From Rhodococcus rhodochrous (GTDB lineage Bacteria; Actinomycetota; Actinomycetes; Mycobacteriales; Mycobacteriaceae), in NCBI RefSeq assembly GCF_900187265.1, contig NZ_LT906450.1, positions 1,851,444-1,915,443 on the forward strand: a stretch of 64,000 nt of DNA. Direction: 5' to 3'. Within the stretch, counting starts at the first letter, position 1, and each line of letters starts with the position of its first letter. The position numbers and the translations under genes were made by a program. The notes under the pieces were generated by a model that saw only the letters and a list, made by a program, of their open reading frames with translations, was not told the DNA's origin and made no database searches. Shown one piece after another: positions 35,627-43,612 of this stretch.

Positions 35627-36570
35627 CGGACGACCTTCGTTTCGTCGGTGGAGCCGGTGAGGGTGAGGAAGACGTCGTCGAGGGTGGGGGAGTGCAGCCC
35701 GAACTTCTCGACGGGGACCGCCTCGGCGGCGAGGCGTTCGAGCAGGGTGGCGACGTGGGGCAGATCGCCGTCGGTGTGGACCTGCAGTGTCAGTGCTGCC
35801 CGGTCGATCTCGCCGTCGAGCACCGACGCGGCACGGGTGAGGTCGGCGTCGGTGGCGAAGCGCAGTTCGAGATAGCCGCCGCGCACCAGCGACTTGAGTT
35901 CGTCGGGTGTGCCCTCGGCGACGATCCGCCCGCCGTCGAGGACGGCGATGCGGTCGGCGAGCCGGTCGGCCTCCTCGAGGTACTGGGTGGTCAGGAAGAT
36001 GGTGACGCCGTCGTCGGCGAGTTCGCGGATCGCCTCCCACATCACGAGGCGGCTGCGCGGGTCGAGCCCGGTCGTGGGTTCGTCGAGGAACAACACCTGC
36101 GGGGACGCGACGAGACTCATGGCGATGTCGAGGCGTCGCATCGTGCCGCCGGAGTACGTGCCGGCGCGACGGTCGGCGACGTGCGCGAGGTCGAAACGTT
36201 CGATCAGGTCACGGACGCGACCGGGAATCGCGGCCGACGGCAGGTGCGCGAGGCGCGCTGCGAGACGGAGGTTCTCCGTGCCGGTGAGGACGTCGTCGAT
36301 CGCGGCGTACTGGCCGGTGAGTGCGATGTTCTCGCGCACGGCGTGGGCGCGGGCGGGGAGGGGCAGGCCGGCCACGGTGACGGTGCCCGCGTCGGGGCGC
36401 AACAGGGTGGTCAGGATGCGGACGGTCGTGGACTTGCCGGCGCCGTTCGCGCCGAGCAGTGCGAAGACGGATCCGGTGTCGACCCGGAGGTCGACGCCGT
36501 CGAGAACGGTGGTCGGGCCGAACGACTTGCGTAGGCCCCGGACGTCGATGGCGGGAACGGGACGAGTCAT
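35623..36570 (-). CDS. DrrA-like ABC transporter ATP-binding protein
   Basis: A 315-residue ATPase. Walker A GANGAGKST (residues 40-48), signature YSGGTMRRLDIAMSL, Walker B VLFLDEPTTGLD and the H-loop replaced by Gln in FLTTQYLEEAD are visible. The Gln is common in the DrrA group. The C-terminal extension VFLTLTGSTDETKVVR is the DrrA-type tail. It energises the permease gene that follows. ATG at 36570 is only 16 bases from the twin palindromes in the intergenic region, so it is likely repressed by the divergent TetR protein. Confidence 0.93.
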   Translation of the reverse strand: MTRPVPAIDVRGLRKSFGPTTVLDGVDLRVDTGSVFALLGANGAGKSTTVRILTTLLRPDAGTVTVAGLPLPARAHAVRENIALTGQYAAIDDVLTGTENLRLAARLAHLPSAAIPGRVRDLIERFDLAHVADRRAGTYSGGTMRRLDIAMSLVASPQVLFLDEPTTGLDPRSRLVMWEAIRELADDGVTIFLTTQYLEEADRLADRIAVLDGGRIVAEGTPDELKSLVRGGYLELRFATDADLTRAASVLDGEIDRAALTLQVHTDGDLPHVATLLERLAAEAVPVEKFGLHSPTLDDVFLTLTGSTDETKVVR

Positions 36571-36585
36571 GACATCTCCCTAACT

Positions 36586-36619
36586 GTGTATGCCATATAC
36601 CGATGTGTATAGCGTACAC
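36586..36619. promoter_or_regulatory. Twin operator between ABC exporter and TetR genes
   Basis: Two 15-bp sites of the form GTGTA-N5-TAyAC lie 19 bases apart: GTGTA-TGCCA-TATAC (36586-36600) and GTGTA-TAGCG-TACAC (36605-36619). The outer arms AACTGTGTA and TACACAGTT also form a 9-bp inverted repeat spanning both. This is the usual layout of a TetR site controlling divergent genes. Confidence 0.7.
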
Positions 36620-36658
36620 AGTTTTAGGATGGCGGCAAGACCCGAAATCTGGAGGAGC

Positions 36659-37420
36659 ATGAGCAGTCCCGAGCCCGGCGATCCGCTGCCGCAGAGTGTG
36701 CAGCTGGCATGGGGATTGAGCGATACCGGCACCCGGGGTCCGCGACGGGGACTCACGCTCGAGCAGGTCCTCGATGCGGCGATCGAGGTGGCGGGCGCCG
36801 AAGGGCTCGAAGCGCTCTCGATGAGCCGGGTGGCCAAGCAACTGGGTTTCACCACCATGTCGCTGTACCGCTACGTGAGCAACAAGGACCAGCTCGTCGA
36901 ACTCGCGTGGGACCGCGCCATCGGGTCGCCCCCCGAGCTACCGACCGGAGGCGACTGGCGGGAACGGCTCGAGGCATGGGCGATGGCCGAGTACCGGAGT
37001 CTGCGCGCGCACAAGTGGCTGACGCAGTACCCGATCCGCACGGCGCCGTACTATCCCAACAACCTGCTCTGGCTCGACGCGGGACTCGGCGCGCTGTCCG
37101 CCACCCCACTCGACGAGCCTGCGAAGGTGCAGGTGGTGACCATGATCTCGCTCTACGCCATCGGTCGCGCACGCTTCTCGTGGGAACTCGGAACCGATGT
37201 CGCGGACGACCCGTCCGACACCCCGGCGATGCTGCGGCGCATCCTCGATCCCGAGAAGTACCCCTCGGTGCTGGCGGCGGTCGAGGGCGGCGCGTTCGAC
37301 CCCGACGGGAGCGATGCCGACGACGAGGCAGTATGGCACGAACAGGACTTCCGTTTCGGTCTCGAACGATTGCTGGACGGAATCGACGTACTCATCCGAC
37401 GTGCGGAGGACGGATCATGA
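36659..37420 (+). CDS. TetR family regulator with tetracycline-repressor-type C-domain
   Basis: A 253-residue regulator. The DNA-binding part is LDAAIEVAGAEGLEALSMSR, VAKQLGFTTMSLYRYVSNK (residues 35-75), and the C-terminal domain resembles TetR_C_1 (WRERLEAWAMAEYRSLRAHKW). I chose the ATG at 36659 with GGAGGAG next to it; an ATG at 36629 is in frame. It is divergent from the ABC exporter across twin palindromes and so probably represses both. The stop overlaps the M20 peptidase start (ATGA), an unusual pairing with a conserved housekeeping gene. Confidence 0.9.
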   Translation: MSSPEPGDPLPQSVQLAWGLSDTGTRGPRRGLTLEQVLDAAIEVAGAEGLEALSMSRVAKQLGFTTMSLYRYVSNKDQLVELAWDRAIGSPPELPTGGDWRERLEAWAMAEYRSLRAHKWLTQYPIRTAPYYPNNLLWLDAGLGALSATPLDEPAKVQVVTMISLYAIGRARFSWELGTDVADDPSDTPAMLRRILDPEKYPSVLAAVEGGAFDPDGSDADDEAVWHEQDFRFGLERLLDGIDVLIRRAEDGS

Positions 37421-38787
37421 CAGCGACAGACACCGACGCGACGCAGCGCATCCGCGAGCGGATCCGGGAGGCGATGCCGGCCGCGCGCGACGATCTCGCG
37501 CGGCTCGTCGCGTTCCGTTCCGTCGCGGATCCGCGCCAGTTCCCGGTGGAGGAATGCGTCGGTGCGGCGAACTGGGTGCGAGATGCCTTCACCGAGGCGG
37601 GAATCGAGAACGTCGAGACGATCGAGACGGTCGACGGCTCACTCGCCGTACTCGGACACACGCCCGCACCCGAGGGCGCCCCGACGGTTCTGCTCTACAG
37701 CCACTACGACGTTCAGCCGCCCGGCGACGAATCGCTCTGGCACAGCGAGCCCTTCACGCTCACCGAACGGGACGGCCGCTGGTACGGCCGCGGCGCCGCC
37801 GACTGCAAGGGCAACGTCGTCATGCACCTGCTGGCGCTGCGGGCGCTGTGTGCGGACGGCCCACTGCCCGTCGGTGTCCGCATCGTCATCGAGGGCTCGG
37901 AGGAGATGGGCGGCGCCGGACTCGACCACCTCGTCGCCGAACGACCCGAACTGTTCGACGCCGATCTCATCGTCATCGGCGACAGCGGCAACGCCGAGGT
38001 GGGCCGGCCCACCCTCACCACGACGCTGCGGGGAATCGCGAACGTCGACGTCCACATCGAGACACTGAAGGGCGAGATCCACTCCGGGATGTACGGGGGA
38101 GCGGCACCCGACGCGCTGGCCGCGCTGATCCATCTGCTCGGCACCCTGCGCGACGAGCGCGGCAACACCGTTGTCGACGGACTCGACTGCACCGCGACCT
38201 GGGACGGTGTGCCCTATCCCGAAGACCGTTTCCGCGCCGACGCGGGCGTGCTCGACGGTGTTTCGCTCCCCACCTCCGGAACCGTCGCCGACGCGGTGTG
38301 GGCGCGACCGGCACTGACCGTCCTCGGGATCGACGCCCCGCCCGTGGTCGGATCGGCCGCCGCGGTCGTGCCACGCGCGTCCGCACGCCTGAACCTGCGC
38401 GTGCCGCCCGGCATCGACGCCCGCACCGCCCAGGACGCGCTCGTCGCCCATCTCGAGGCCCACGTGCCGTGGGGAGCGCACCTGCGCATCGACCGCGACG
38501 TCCTCGGCGAACCCTTCCGGGCGGCGACGGACGGTCCGGGTTACGCCGCACTGCGCGCGGCGCTCGAGGCCGCCTACGGCCGGGAGGTCGGGACCGCCGG
38601 TCAGGGCGGATCGATCCCGCTGTGCACCGCGCTGCAACGCGCCGTGCCGCGGGCCGAGATCGCCCTGATCGGCGTCGAGGAACCGCGCTGCGTCATCCAC
38701 GCGCCGAACGAGAGCGTCGACCCCACCGAGATCGAGAATCTCGCCGTGGCCGAGGCGCTGCTGCTGACCTCGCTGGCGCCGCGGTAA
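37417..38787 (+). CDS. M20 family metallopeptidase (dipeptidase)
   Basis: A 456-residue zinc peptidase of the M20/ArgE/DapE group. Metal ligands are in LYSHYDVQPPG (about residue 95), GRGAADCKGN and EGSEEMGG, and HIETLKGEIHSGMYGGA begins the dimerisation domain. It resembles M. tuberculosis Rv2522c and probably cleaves dipeptides. ATG at 37417 has GGAGG 8 bases upstream and overlaps the TetR stop. It is convergent with bcp. Confidence 0.92.
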   Translation: MTATDTDATQRIRERIREAMPAARDDLARLVAFRSVADPRQFPVEECVGAANWVRDAFTEAGIENVETIETVDGSLAVLGHTPAPEGAPTVLLYSHYDVQPPGDESLWHSEPFTLTERDGRWYGRGAADCKGNVVMHLLALRALCADGPLPVGVRIVIEGSEEMGGAGLDHLVAERPELFDADLIVIGDSGNAEVGRPTLTTTLRGIANVDVHIETLKGEIHSGMYGGAAPDALAALIHLLGTLRDERGNTVVDGLDCTATWDGVPYPEDRFRADAGVLDGVSLPTSGTVADAVWARPALTVLGIDAPPVVGSAAAVVPRASARLNLRVPPGIDARTAQDALVAHLEAHVPWGAHLRIDRDVLGEPFRAATDGPGYAALRAALEAAYGREVGTAGQGGSIPLCTALQRAVPRAEIALIGVEEPRCVIHAPNESVDPTEIENLAVAEALLLTSLAPR

Positions 38788-38811
38788 CGCTGCCGGACGG
38801 GGCGCCGGGCG

Positions 38812-39285
38812 TCAGACGGACAGGTCGCGGCGCAGCTTCGCCACGTGCCCGGTCGCGCGGACGTTGTACTGCGCGACCTCGATCCTGCCGTCCTCGTCGA
38901 CGAGGAAGGTCGAGCGGATGACGCCGGTGACGGTCTTGCCGTACATCTTCTTCTCACCGAAGGCGCCCCACGCCTGGAGGGTGGTCTTCTCGGGATCCGA
39001 CAGCAGCGGGAAGGTCAGCTGTTCGGCGTCGCGGAACTTCGCGAGCTTGGCCGGCTTGTCGGGCGAGATGCCGATCACCTCGAGGCCTGCCTCGTTCAGC
39101 TCGGCGAGACTGTCGCGGAAGTCGCACGCCTGCTTCGTGCATCCCGGGGTGCTCGCGGCGGGGTAGAAGTACACGATGACCTTGCGTCCGCGATAGTCCG
39201 ACAGCGACACCTCGTTGCCGTCGGCATCGGGAAGGGTGAAATCGGGTGCGGGATCACCGGGGGCGAGTCTGCTGTTCTCGGTCAT
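38812..39285 (-). CDS. bcp: Thiol peroxidase, Bcp-type peroxiredoxin
   Basis: A 157-residue peroxiredoxin that reduces hydrogen and organic peroxides. The peroxidatic Cys and a second Cys five residues later are in TPGCTKQACDFRD (as in E. coli Bcp). The thioredoxin-fold segment GDPAPDFTLPDADGNEVSL and the C-terminal VIRSTFLVDEDGRI are typical. ATG at 39285 gives a full-length protein. It corresponds to Rv2521 and is divergent from the DUF3618 gene. Confidence 0.94.
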   Translation of the reverse strand: MTENSRLAPGDPAPDFTLPDADGNEVSLSDYRGRKVIVYFYPAASTPGCTKQACDFRDSLAELNEAGLEVIGISPDKPAKLAKFRDAEQLTFPLLSDPEKTTLQAWGAFGEKKMYGKTVTGVIRSTFLVDEDGRIEVAQYNVRATGHVAKLRRDLSV

Positions 39286-39374
39286 GGAGGCGACAGTAGT
39301 GGACCGTGCAGCCATTCCCGGCGCGCGTCCATTACCGTGGTCGCAGCACACTGCAGCGACCTTCTGGAGGACAC

Positions 39375-39599
39375 GTGGCTAGGGACACCGAGGACATCGA
39401 GCGGGAGATCGAGAAGGCCCGCAATCAGCTCGCGAGCACACTCGACGAACTGAGCGTCCGCGCCAACCCGAAGAATCTGGTGGCGAGCACGAAGCAGACC
39501 ATCCTCGCGAAGGTGAACCAGCCGCAGGTGAAGAAGTACGCGGCGATCGCGGCCGGCACGGTCGTCGGATTGCTGGTACTGCGCAGGATCATGCGCTGA
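39375..39599 (+). CDS. DUF3618 small membrane protein
   Basis: A 74-residue protein. The first 50 residues are amphipathic and charged (DIEREIEKARNQLASTLDEL, a DUF3618 hallmark), and the C-terminus is a single membrane helix (YAAIAAGTVVGLLVLRRIM). GTG at 39375 has GGAGG 4 bases upstream. It matches the size and place of Rv2520c. Function is unknown; it may tether or shape membranes. Confidence 0.88.
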   Translation: MARDTEDIEREIEKARNQLASTLDELSVRANPKNLVASTKQTILAKVNQPQVKKYAAIAAGTVVGLLVLRRIMR

Positions 39600-39679
39600 T
39601 CCCCGGCTGCACACAGGGCACCCACGCCGACCCGGCGTGGGTGTTCCTCGTTCCGGGGGGGTGGAACCGCCGCGAACGA

Positions 39680-39715
39680 CGAAGGCCGGACACCGTTTCC
39701 GGTGTCCGGCCTTCG
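39680..39715 (-). terminator. Hairpin terminator after first tRNA-Lys
   Basis: CGAAGGCCGGACACC and its complement form a perfect 15-bp stem with a 6-base loop, five bases downstream of the tRNA on its strand. It is nearly identical to the hairpin following the second tRNA-Lys. Confidence 0.8.
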
Positions 39716-39720
39716 TGTTG

Positions 39721-39793
<73 letters not shown>

Positions 39794-39852
39794 GTGGCGA
39801 TGGGTCTCCCGGTCGTCGCCGGGCGACGCGGAGGACGGTGTCACCGCCAGAA

Positions 39853-39883
39853 CGAAGGCCGGACACTGGGTGTCCGGCCTTCG
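39853..39883 (-). terminator. Hairpin terminator after second tRNA-Lys
   Basis: CGAAGGCCGGACA and its complement form a 13-bp stem with a 5-base loop, five bases downstream of tRNA-Lys copy 2. It is a duplicated version of the hairpin after copy 1 with a shorter loop. Confidence 0.8.
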
Positions 39884-39888
39884 TGTTG

Positions 39889-39961
<73 letters not shown>

Positions 39962-40219
39962 TTGACGATCTGTTCCCGGGATGCCGTCCCAGCAACGAGA
40001 AGAACATTACACACCGTCGCGCGACGCGCCAAATCGGCTGGTCAGAATGTTTTCTGTAAGGTTGTGGATGTAACGGATCGGACGGTCGGAGCGATTGTCA
40101 TTCGAACGTTACCGACGTACGGGGGAGTCGCGTCGGGTCGGCCGCAAGAGAGGCTGGCATCATCGTGTTCGGTGTTATGACGTGCGTTTTCGGTGCCTTG
40201 GGGGAGGCGGGATCGGAGT

Positions 40220-41440
40220 ATGGAAGTGACGGAGTCGAGTGCGGGGAACCCCCGGGGTCGTCGGGTACGGGGAATCCTCGGAGTGATCGTCGTCGGCGTT
40301 GTTGCGTTCGTCACGGGATGCGCCGGCGGTTCGGGAACGGGCGCCGAAGAAGTGCCCATCGATTCCAATCCCGTGGCGGCGCTGATCAAGCCGACGGTGT
40401 CGTCGAGTGTCACCGACGGATCGGTCGGCTTCTCGCCGATCGACCCGGTGACGGTCTCGGTGGTCAACGGCAAGCTCGACTCGGTGACCCTACTCAACCC
40501 TGCAGGGGAGCCGGTGCAGGGCGAACTCGCCGACGACGGACTCACCTGGGTGAACACCGAACCGCTCGGCTACAACCGCTCCTACACGCTCGAGACCGTC
40601 GCGTACGGGCTCGGCGGCGCGACCACGTCGACGGCGGCCTTCACCACCTCGTCGCCGGCCAATCTCACCCAGCCCTACGTGTTGCCCGGTGAGGGTTCGA
40701 TCGTGGGTATCGGCCAGCCGATCGCCGTGCAGTTCGACGAGAACATCCCGGATCGGCTCGCGGCCGAGGCGGCCATCACCGTCACCACGAACCCGCCCGT
40801 CGAGGGCGCCTTCTACTGGGTCAACAACCGCGAGGTGCGGTGGCGGCCGGAGAACTACTGGGTGCCCGGCACCGCCATCACGGTCGACGTGAACGTCTAC
40901 GGCAAGGATCTCGGCGACGGTCTCTTCGGCCAGTCCGACGTCCACTCCTCCTTCACCATCGGCGATGCGGTGGTCATCACTGCGGACGATGCGACCAAGC
41001 AGGTCACCGTCAACCGCAACGGCGTCGACGTCATCACGATGCCGACCTCCTTCGGCAAGGATTCCTCGCCCACCCCGAACGGCGTCTACATCATCGGCGA
41101 CCGGTTCGCGGACATGATCATGGACTCGTCCACCTACGGGGTCCCCGCCGACTCGGCGCAGGGCTACCGTACGCCGGTCGAGTGGGCCACGCGGATGTCC
41201 TACAGCGGCATCTTCTTCCACTCCGCGCCGTGGTCGCTCGGCGACCAGGGCGTGCGCAACGTCAGCCACGGTTGCCTGAACCTCAGCCCCGCCAACGCCA
41301 AGTGGATCTTCGACAACACCAAGCGCGGCGACATCGTCGTGGTCCGCAACACCGTGGGCGGCACCCTCTCCGGAACGGACGGACTCGGTGACTGGAACAT
41401 CCCGTGGTCGACATGGAAGGCCGGCAACGCTGCGGCATGA
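40220..41440 (+). CDS. ldtB: L,D-transpeptidase lipoprotein (LdtMt2-like)
   Basis: A 406-residue lipoprotein with a lipobox ending FVTGC (Cys about residue 34). Two Ig-like domains follow, then a YkuD catalytic domain with the nucleophile in VSHGCLNLS (about residue 350), HSAPW and a C-terminal region ending PWSTWKAGNAAA. It makes 3-3 cross-links in peptidoglycan and is a carbapenem target in mycobacteria. Size and layout match Rv2518c (LdtMt2). ATG at 40220 is preceded by GGAG. The lipase gene begins 17 bases after the stop. Confidence 0.93.
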   Translation: MEVTESSAGNPRGRRVRGILGVIVVGVVAFVTGCAGGSGTGAEEVPIDSNPVAALIKPTVSSSVTDGSVGFSPIDPVTVSVVNGKLDSVTLLNPAGEPVQGELADDGLTWVNTEPLGYNRSYTLETVAYGLGGATTSTAAFTTSSPANLTQPYVLPGEGSIVGIGQPIAVQFDENIPDRLAAEAAITVTTNPPVEGAFYWVNNREVRWRPENYWVPGTAITVDVNVYGKDLGDGLFGQSDVHSSFTIGDAVVITADDATKQVTVNRNGVDVITMPTSFGKDSSPTPNGVYIIGDRFADMIMDSSTYGVPADSAQGYRTPVEWATRMSYSGIFFHSAPWSLGDQGVRNVSHGCLNLSPANAKWIFDNTKRGDIVVVRNTVGGTLSGTDGLGDWNIPWSTWKAGNAAA

Positions 41441-41457
41441 CGGGTGAAGGGGGATCG

Positions 41458-42603
41458 ATGGCCGTTCGGGGGAGATGGTTGCGTGCTGCCTGCTGCGGTG
41501 CCGTGCTGCTCGCGGCGCTGACACCGGCAGGGGCTGCGGCCTCGCCGGTCGCATCGTCGACCCCACCGGCACCGGGTTCGGTGATCTCGCAACAGCCGCT
41601 GCCCGACGAACTGTCGCTGCCCGGTGCCGCCACCGCCACCAAGCTCGAGTACGCCACCGAGTGGCGGTCGGGGGAGCCGACCGTCGCCACGGGCGCGTTG
41701 TTCCTGCCCGAGGGTGATGCCCCCGAGGGTGGCTGGCCCGTCATCGCGTGGGCGCACGGCACGACCGGCGTGGGCGACGACTGCGCGCTCACGACCCGCA
41801 CGCCGCGTTCCGATCTCGAGCGGACCTATCTGCAGCACTGGCTCGATTCCGGGTACGCGGTCGTCTCCGCCGACTTCCCGGGTCTGGGCTCCGAGGGTCT
41901 CCACCGCTATCTCGACGGCCCCAGCGCCGCGAACAGCATCGTCGACATCGTCCGGGCCGCCCGCGACGGTGGGGCGCCGCTGTCGGAGCGCTGGATCGTG
42001 ATGGGGCAGTCGCAGGGAGGACACGCGGCGCTGCACACCGCCGCGATCGCGACCTCCCGCGCTCCCGAACTCGACTTCCGCGGAACGGTCGCGACGGGTG
42101 CCCCGGCGAACCTCGAACGGGCCTTCACGATCGGCGTCCCGGGCTTCCCCGATCCGGGACTGTGGGGCCTCGTCAGCTTCAGCGGGTACATCTTCGCAGG
42201 GTTGCGCGACGCCTACCCCGAGGTCGACGTCGAGGGCTACCTGACCCCGACCGGCCGTGAGGTCGTCGATCGGGCCGAGGAGCTCTGCTACGACGATCTC
42301 GAGGAATCGGTGCGCGACATCCCCGTCGGGGAGCTGCTCGCGCGCCCGCTGGCCGAGGGGCCGATGCCGGCGCTGCTGGCCGACTATCTCGCCGCCCCGG
42401 CGGACGGCTACGACCGGCCGGTCTTCCTCGCGCACGGCATCCACGACGTGATGGTTCCGCTGCCGTTGTCCGCAGCGCTCGCCGCCGACATGAAGGCCGC
42501 AGGGGCAGACGTCGACTACCGCGTCTACGTGGCCGGGCACTACACAACGGTCGAGCGCTCCCGGGCCGACGTCGACGCCTTCGTGACGCGCTCGTTCGAA
42601 TAG
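41458..42603 (+). CDS. Secreted alpha/beta-hydrolase lipase
   Basis: A 381-residue exported hydrolase. Residues 1-32 form a signal peptide (LRAACCGAVLLAALTPAGAAA). The oxyanion region is AWAHGTTGVGDDC, the nucleophile elbow VMGQSQGGHAA, the acid region AHGIHDVMVP and the His VAGHYTTV, as in the secretory lipase (LIP) family. ATG at 41458 has GGGGGA close upstream; an ATG at 41437 overlapping the transpeptidase stop is the alternative. It is probably co-transcribed with that gene. Substrate is unknown, perhaps lipid esters at the envelope. Confidence 0.87.
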   Translation: MAVRGRWLRAACCGAVLLAALTPAGAAASPVASSTPPAPGSVISQQPLPDELSLPGAATATKLEYATEWRSGEPTVATGALFLPEGDAPEGGWPVIAWAHGTTGVGDDCALTTRTPRSDLERTYLQHWLDSGYAVVSADFPGLGSEGLHRYLDGPSAANSIVDIVRAARDGGAPLSERWIVMGQSQGGHAALHTAAIATSRAPELDFRGTVATGAPANLERAFTIGVPGFPDPGLWGLVSFSGYIFAGLRDAYPEVDVEGYLTPTGREVVDRAEELCYDDLEESVRDIPVGELLARPLAEGPMPALLADYLAAPADGYDRPVFLAHGIHDVMVPLPLSAALAADMKAAGADVDYRVYVAGHYTTVERSRADVDAFVTRSFE

Positions 42604-42671
42604 ACCGGCCTTCGCGCCCCGAACCGGGCCTTGCGCGCGCTGCAGCGGCGGCGAACCCCGGTTCAGCGCGC

Positions 42672-42720
42672 GAGGAGCCTTGCGCGTGAGGAGCCCTGCG
42701 TGTGAGGAACCGCTGTGCGT
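42672..42720. repeat. Three imperfect 16-17 bp tandem repeats
   Basis: GAGGAGCCTTGCGCGT, GAGGAGCCCTGCGTGT and GAGGAACCGCTGTGCGT run head to tail downstream of the lipase gene. They are non-coding and lie next to the tRNA-His terminator. Confidence 0.6.
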
Positions 42721-42745
42721 GAGAATTCTTCCGGGAACGAGAAAA

Positions 42746-42771
42746 CCCCCGATCGGAAATCCGATCGGGGG
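42746..42771 (-). terminator. Rho-independent terminator of tRNA-His
   Basis: CCCCCGATCGG-N4-CCGATCGGGGG forms an 11-bp stem. On the minus strand it is followed by GTTTTC, a short U-tract, 11 bases past the tRNA. Confidence 0.88.
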
Positions 42772-42781
42772 CTCTCTTCGG

Positions 42782-42855
42782 GGTGAGTGACGGGACTCGA
42801 ACCCGCGACAGCCAGGATCACAACCTGGTGCTCTACCAACTGAACTACACTCACC
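42782..42855 (-). tRNA. tRNA-His (anticodon GTG)
   Basis: The acceptor is GTGAGTG/CACTCAC with G-1 opposite C73, the feature unique to tRNA-His. The anticodon arm is CCAGG-TTGTGAT-CCTGG and the T arm CGGGTTCGAGTCCCG. It sits beside orn, as in M. tuberculosis. Confidence 0.96.
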
Positions 42856-42940
42856 ATCGCATTCGCCGGCAACCTCTCGGTCGCTTGCGCCTGCGGTACA
42901 GATACTAGCCTGACGAAGACGAAAAAGACGAATCGGCTGG

Positions 42941-43540
42941 TCAGGCCGGTCCCAGGTCCTTCACGACGGCTGCAAGATCGGCCGGAGTGGGGCCGGGAGG
43001 TGCCACGAAGGCCGTGCGCCGGTAGTAACGCAGTTCGCGGATCGACTCCTTGATGTCCGCGAGTGCCCGGTGCGACAGGCCCTTCTCCGGCTGACCGAAG
43101 TAGATGCGCGGATACCAGCGCCGGCACAGCTCCTTGATCGAGCTGACGTCCACCATGCGGTAGTGCAGGTAGTTGTCGAGCTCGGGCATGTCGCGGGTGA
43201 TGAACGCGCGGTCGGTCGCGATGGAGTTGCCGGCCAGCGGCGCCGTGCCCGCCTCGGTGACGTGCTCGCGGATGTACGCGAGGACCTGTTTCTCCGCTTC
43301 GGCGAGGCTGACCGTCGAGCGGCGCACCTCTTCGGTGAGGCCGGACCGCTCGTGCATCTGCTGCACGACCTCCGGCATGTCGGCGAGGGCGTCGTCATCG
43401 GCGTGGATCACGATGTCCACGCCCTCGCCGAGCACGTTGAGATCACTGTCGGTGACCAGAGCCGCGATCTCGATCAGTTTGTCGCTGCCGAGACGCAGCC
43501 CCGTCATCTCACAGTCGATCCATACCAGTTTGTCCTGCAC
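42941..43540 (-). CDS. orn: Oligoribonuclease
   Basis: Orn (199 aa) degrades 2-5 nt RNAs, including pGpG from c-di-GMP breakdown. DEDDh residues are seen in [20 protein letters not shown] and [14 protein letters not shown] place the start at the GTG ([15 protein letters not shown]) to match family N-termini; an ATG six codons earlier at 43558 is in frame. Corresponds to Rv2511. Confidence 0.95.
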   Translation of the reverse strand: MQDKLVWIDCEMTGLRLGSDKLIEIAALVTDSDLNVLGEGVDIVIHADDDALADMPEVVQQMHERSGLTEEVRRSTVSLAEAEKQVLAYIREHVTEAGTAPLAGNSIATDRAFITRDMPELDNYLHYRMVDVSSIKELCRRWYPRIYFGQPEKGLSHRALADIKESIRELRYYRRTAFVAPPGPTPADLAAVVKDLGPA

Positions 43541-43612
43541 GACAGACAGACTATCCATCGACGCCGCACCCACGAGGCGCGGCGTCGACGGTCCGGGACG
43601 AAATGTGCACCG

